Assembly: GCA_028685945.1 (NCBI GenBank)
Contig: JAQUCZ010000108.1
Location: 1 to 5,216, forward strand
Direction of reading: 5' to 3'
DNA length: 5,216 nt
DNA from: Sulfurimonadaceae bacterium
Lineage (GTDB): Bacteria > Campylobacterota > Campylobacteria > Campylobacterales > Sulfurimonadaceae
The notes under the pieces were generated by a model. It worked only from the letters and a program-made list of their open reading frames with translations. It was not told the origin of the DNA and did no database searches. The position numbers were made by a program, and so were the translations under genes. Position 1 is the stretch's first letter. Every line of letters starts with the position of its first letter. Below are positions 4,915 through 5,216 of this stretch, piece after piece.

Positions 4915-4973
4915 AACAATCCAACTTCACATTCACTAAAATACATAAAAATTAAAAACGTTACATGCCATGA

Positions 4974-5216
4974 TTATAAATCTTCCAAAACCCCATGCCA
5001 CACCCTCGCAAACGCCGCCACTGCTTCCTCTATCTCCTCCAGTTCAAATCCGCCAAAGCCCATGCGTATCGCGTCCCATTCACCGCCTGAGTAGTCGCGG
5101 GCGAAGTAAAGTTTTATCCCCGCTTCTTCGGCTTTGGTTCTCAACACATCATAATCGACATGGCATGTGGGGCGGATGTTTATCGCTAAACCTCCGCCTT
5201 CGCTGACTATCTCGAT
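4974..5216 (-). CDS. MocR-like GntR/aminotransferase regulator, partial, C-terminal 80 residues
   Basis: The frame enters at the right edge and ends at TAA (4974-4976). The visible part, from IEIVSEGGGLAINIRP through AEEAGIKLYFARDYSGGEW to IRMGFGGFELEEIEEAV and a HGVLEDL end, matches the small C-terminal domain of fold-type I aminotransferases: 'G.h......A...GV.l.p', then '.R.GFg.l..eeIe.av..l'. The IRMGFGGFELEEIEEAV closing is typical of MocR/PdxR regulators, which fuse a GntR winged helix to a PLP-binding aminotransferase-like domain and respond to PLP or amino compounds. The DNA-binding domain and PLP lysine lie outside the window, so a plain PLP aminotransferase remains possible. Confidence 0.72.
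   Translation of the reverse strand: MEIVSEGGGLAINIRPTCHVDYDVLRTKAEEAGIKLYFARDYSGGEWDAIRMGFGGFELEEIEEAVAAFARVWHGVLEDL

Noticed and set aside
3509..4974. TACATGCCAT at the ends of both the ABM gene (3509-3518) and the MocR-like gene (4962-4971), a possible attachment-site pair flanking the ATPase.
   Set aside because: A 10-base match is expected by chance many times in a window of this size, and no integrase or further matching flank is seen.
4970..5206. Plus-strand 78-codon open frame at the right end.
   Set aside because: It is antisense to the MocR-like C terminus, which shows clear family motifs; no binding site or domain supports the plus-strand frame.

Overview
The window looks like a chromosomal segment of a Campylobacterota (epsilonproteobacterial) genome of the Sulfurimonas / Sulfuricurvum / Sulfurospirillum kind. 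This is inferred from the gene families, from the extended -10 promoter without a clear -35, and from a mixture of moderate-GC and AT-rich genes. No rRNA or marker gene is present, so the assignment is tentative.

Layout from left to right: (1) a partial YjbR/MmcQ-family gene on the minus strand (1-202). (2) A divergent leucine biosynthesis unit: an extended -10 promoter (256-264), a 28-residue leader peptide ending in a run of leucine codons (291-377), about 107 bases of leader RNA (378-484), and a 436-residue long-type 2-isopropylmalate synthase (485-1795). That enzyme stops where the leucine-binding regulatory domain would normally begin. (3) A convergent hipBA toxin-antitoxin operon on the minus strand (1792-3379). 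Its hipA stop codon shares a CTAG palindrome with the leuA stop. It has a near-consensus sigma70-type promoter and two matching 16-base palindromic operator candidates. (4) A small antibiotic-biosynthesis-monooxygenase-fold (ABM) gene on the minus strand (3508-3783), whose natural start appears to be lost through a one-base frameshift. (5) An intergenic stretch leading into a 72-base REP-pair repeat (4001-4072). (6) A DUF815-type AAA ATPase gene on the minus strand (4033-4836). Its last residues and stop codon are supplied by the repeat, and its GTG start overlaps an 11-codon upstream ORF. (7) The 3' end of a MocR-like (GntR/aminotransferase) regulator on the minus strand (4974-5216).

Two regions carry most of the interest. 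The first is the leucine unit. A leader peptide rich in CTG/CTC leucine codons, which are rare in leuA itself, precedes a LeuA without its feedback domain. This suggests that leucine control has moved from allostery to ribosome-sensed expression. No classical terminator/antiterminator pair is visible, but the leucine-codon segment can pair perfectly over 9 bases with the leader's own ribosome binding site. The second is the hipBA control region, where paired operators cover the -10 box and the hipB translation start.

The neighbouring genes do not form one pathway. The segment from 1792 to 4072 has the character of an accessory insertion zone: a toxin-antitoxin module, a broken small gene and a mobile-type repeat.
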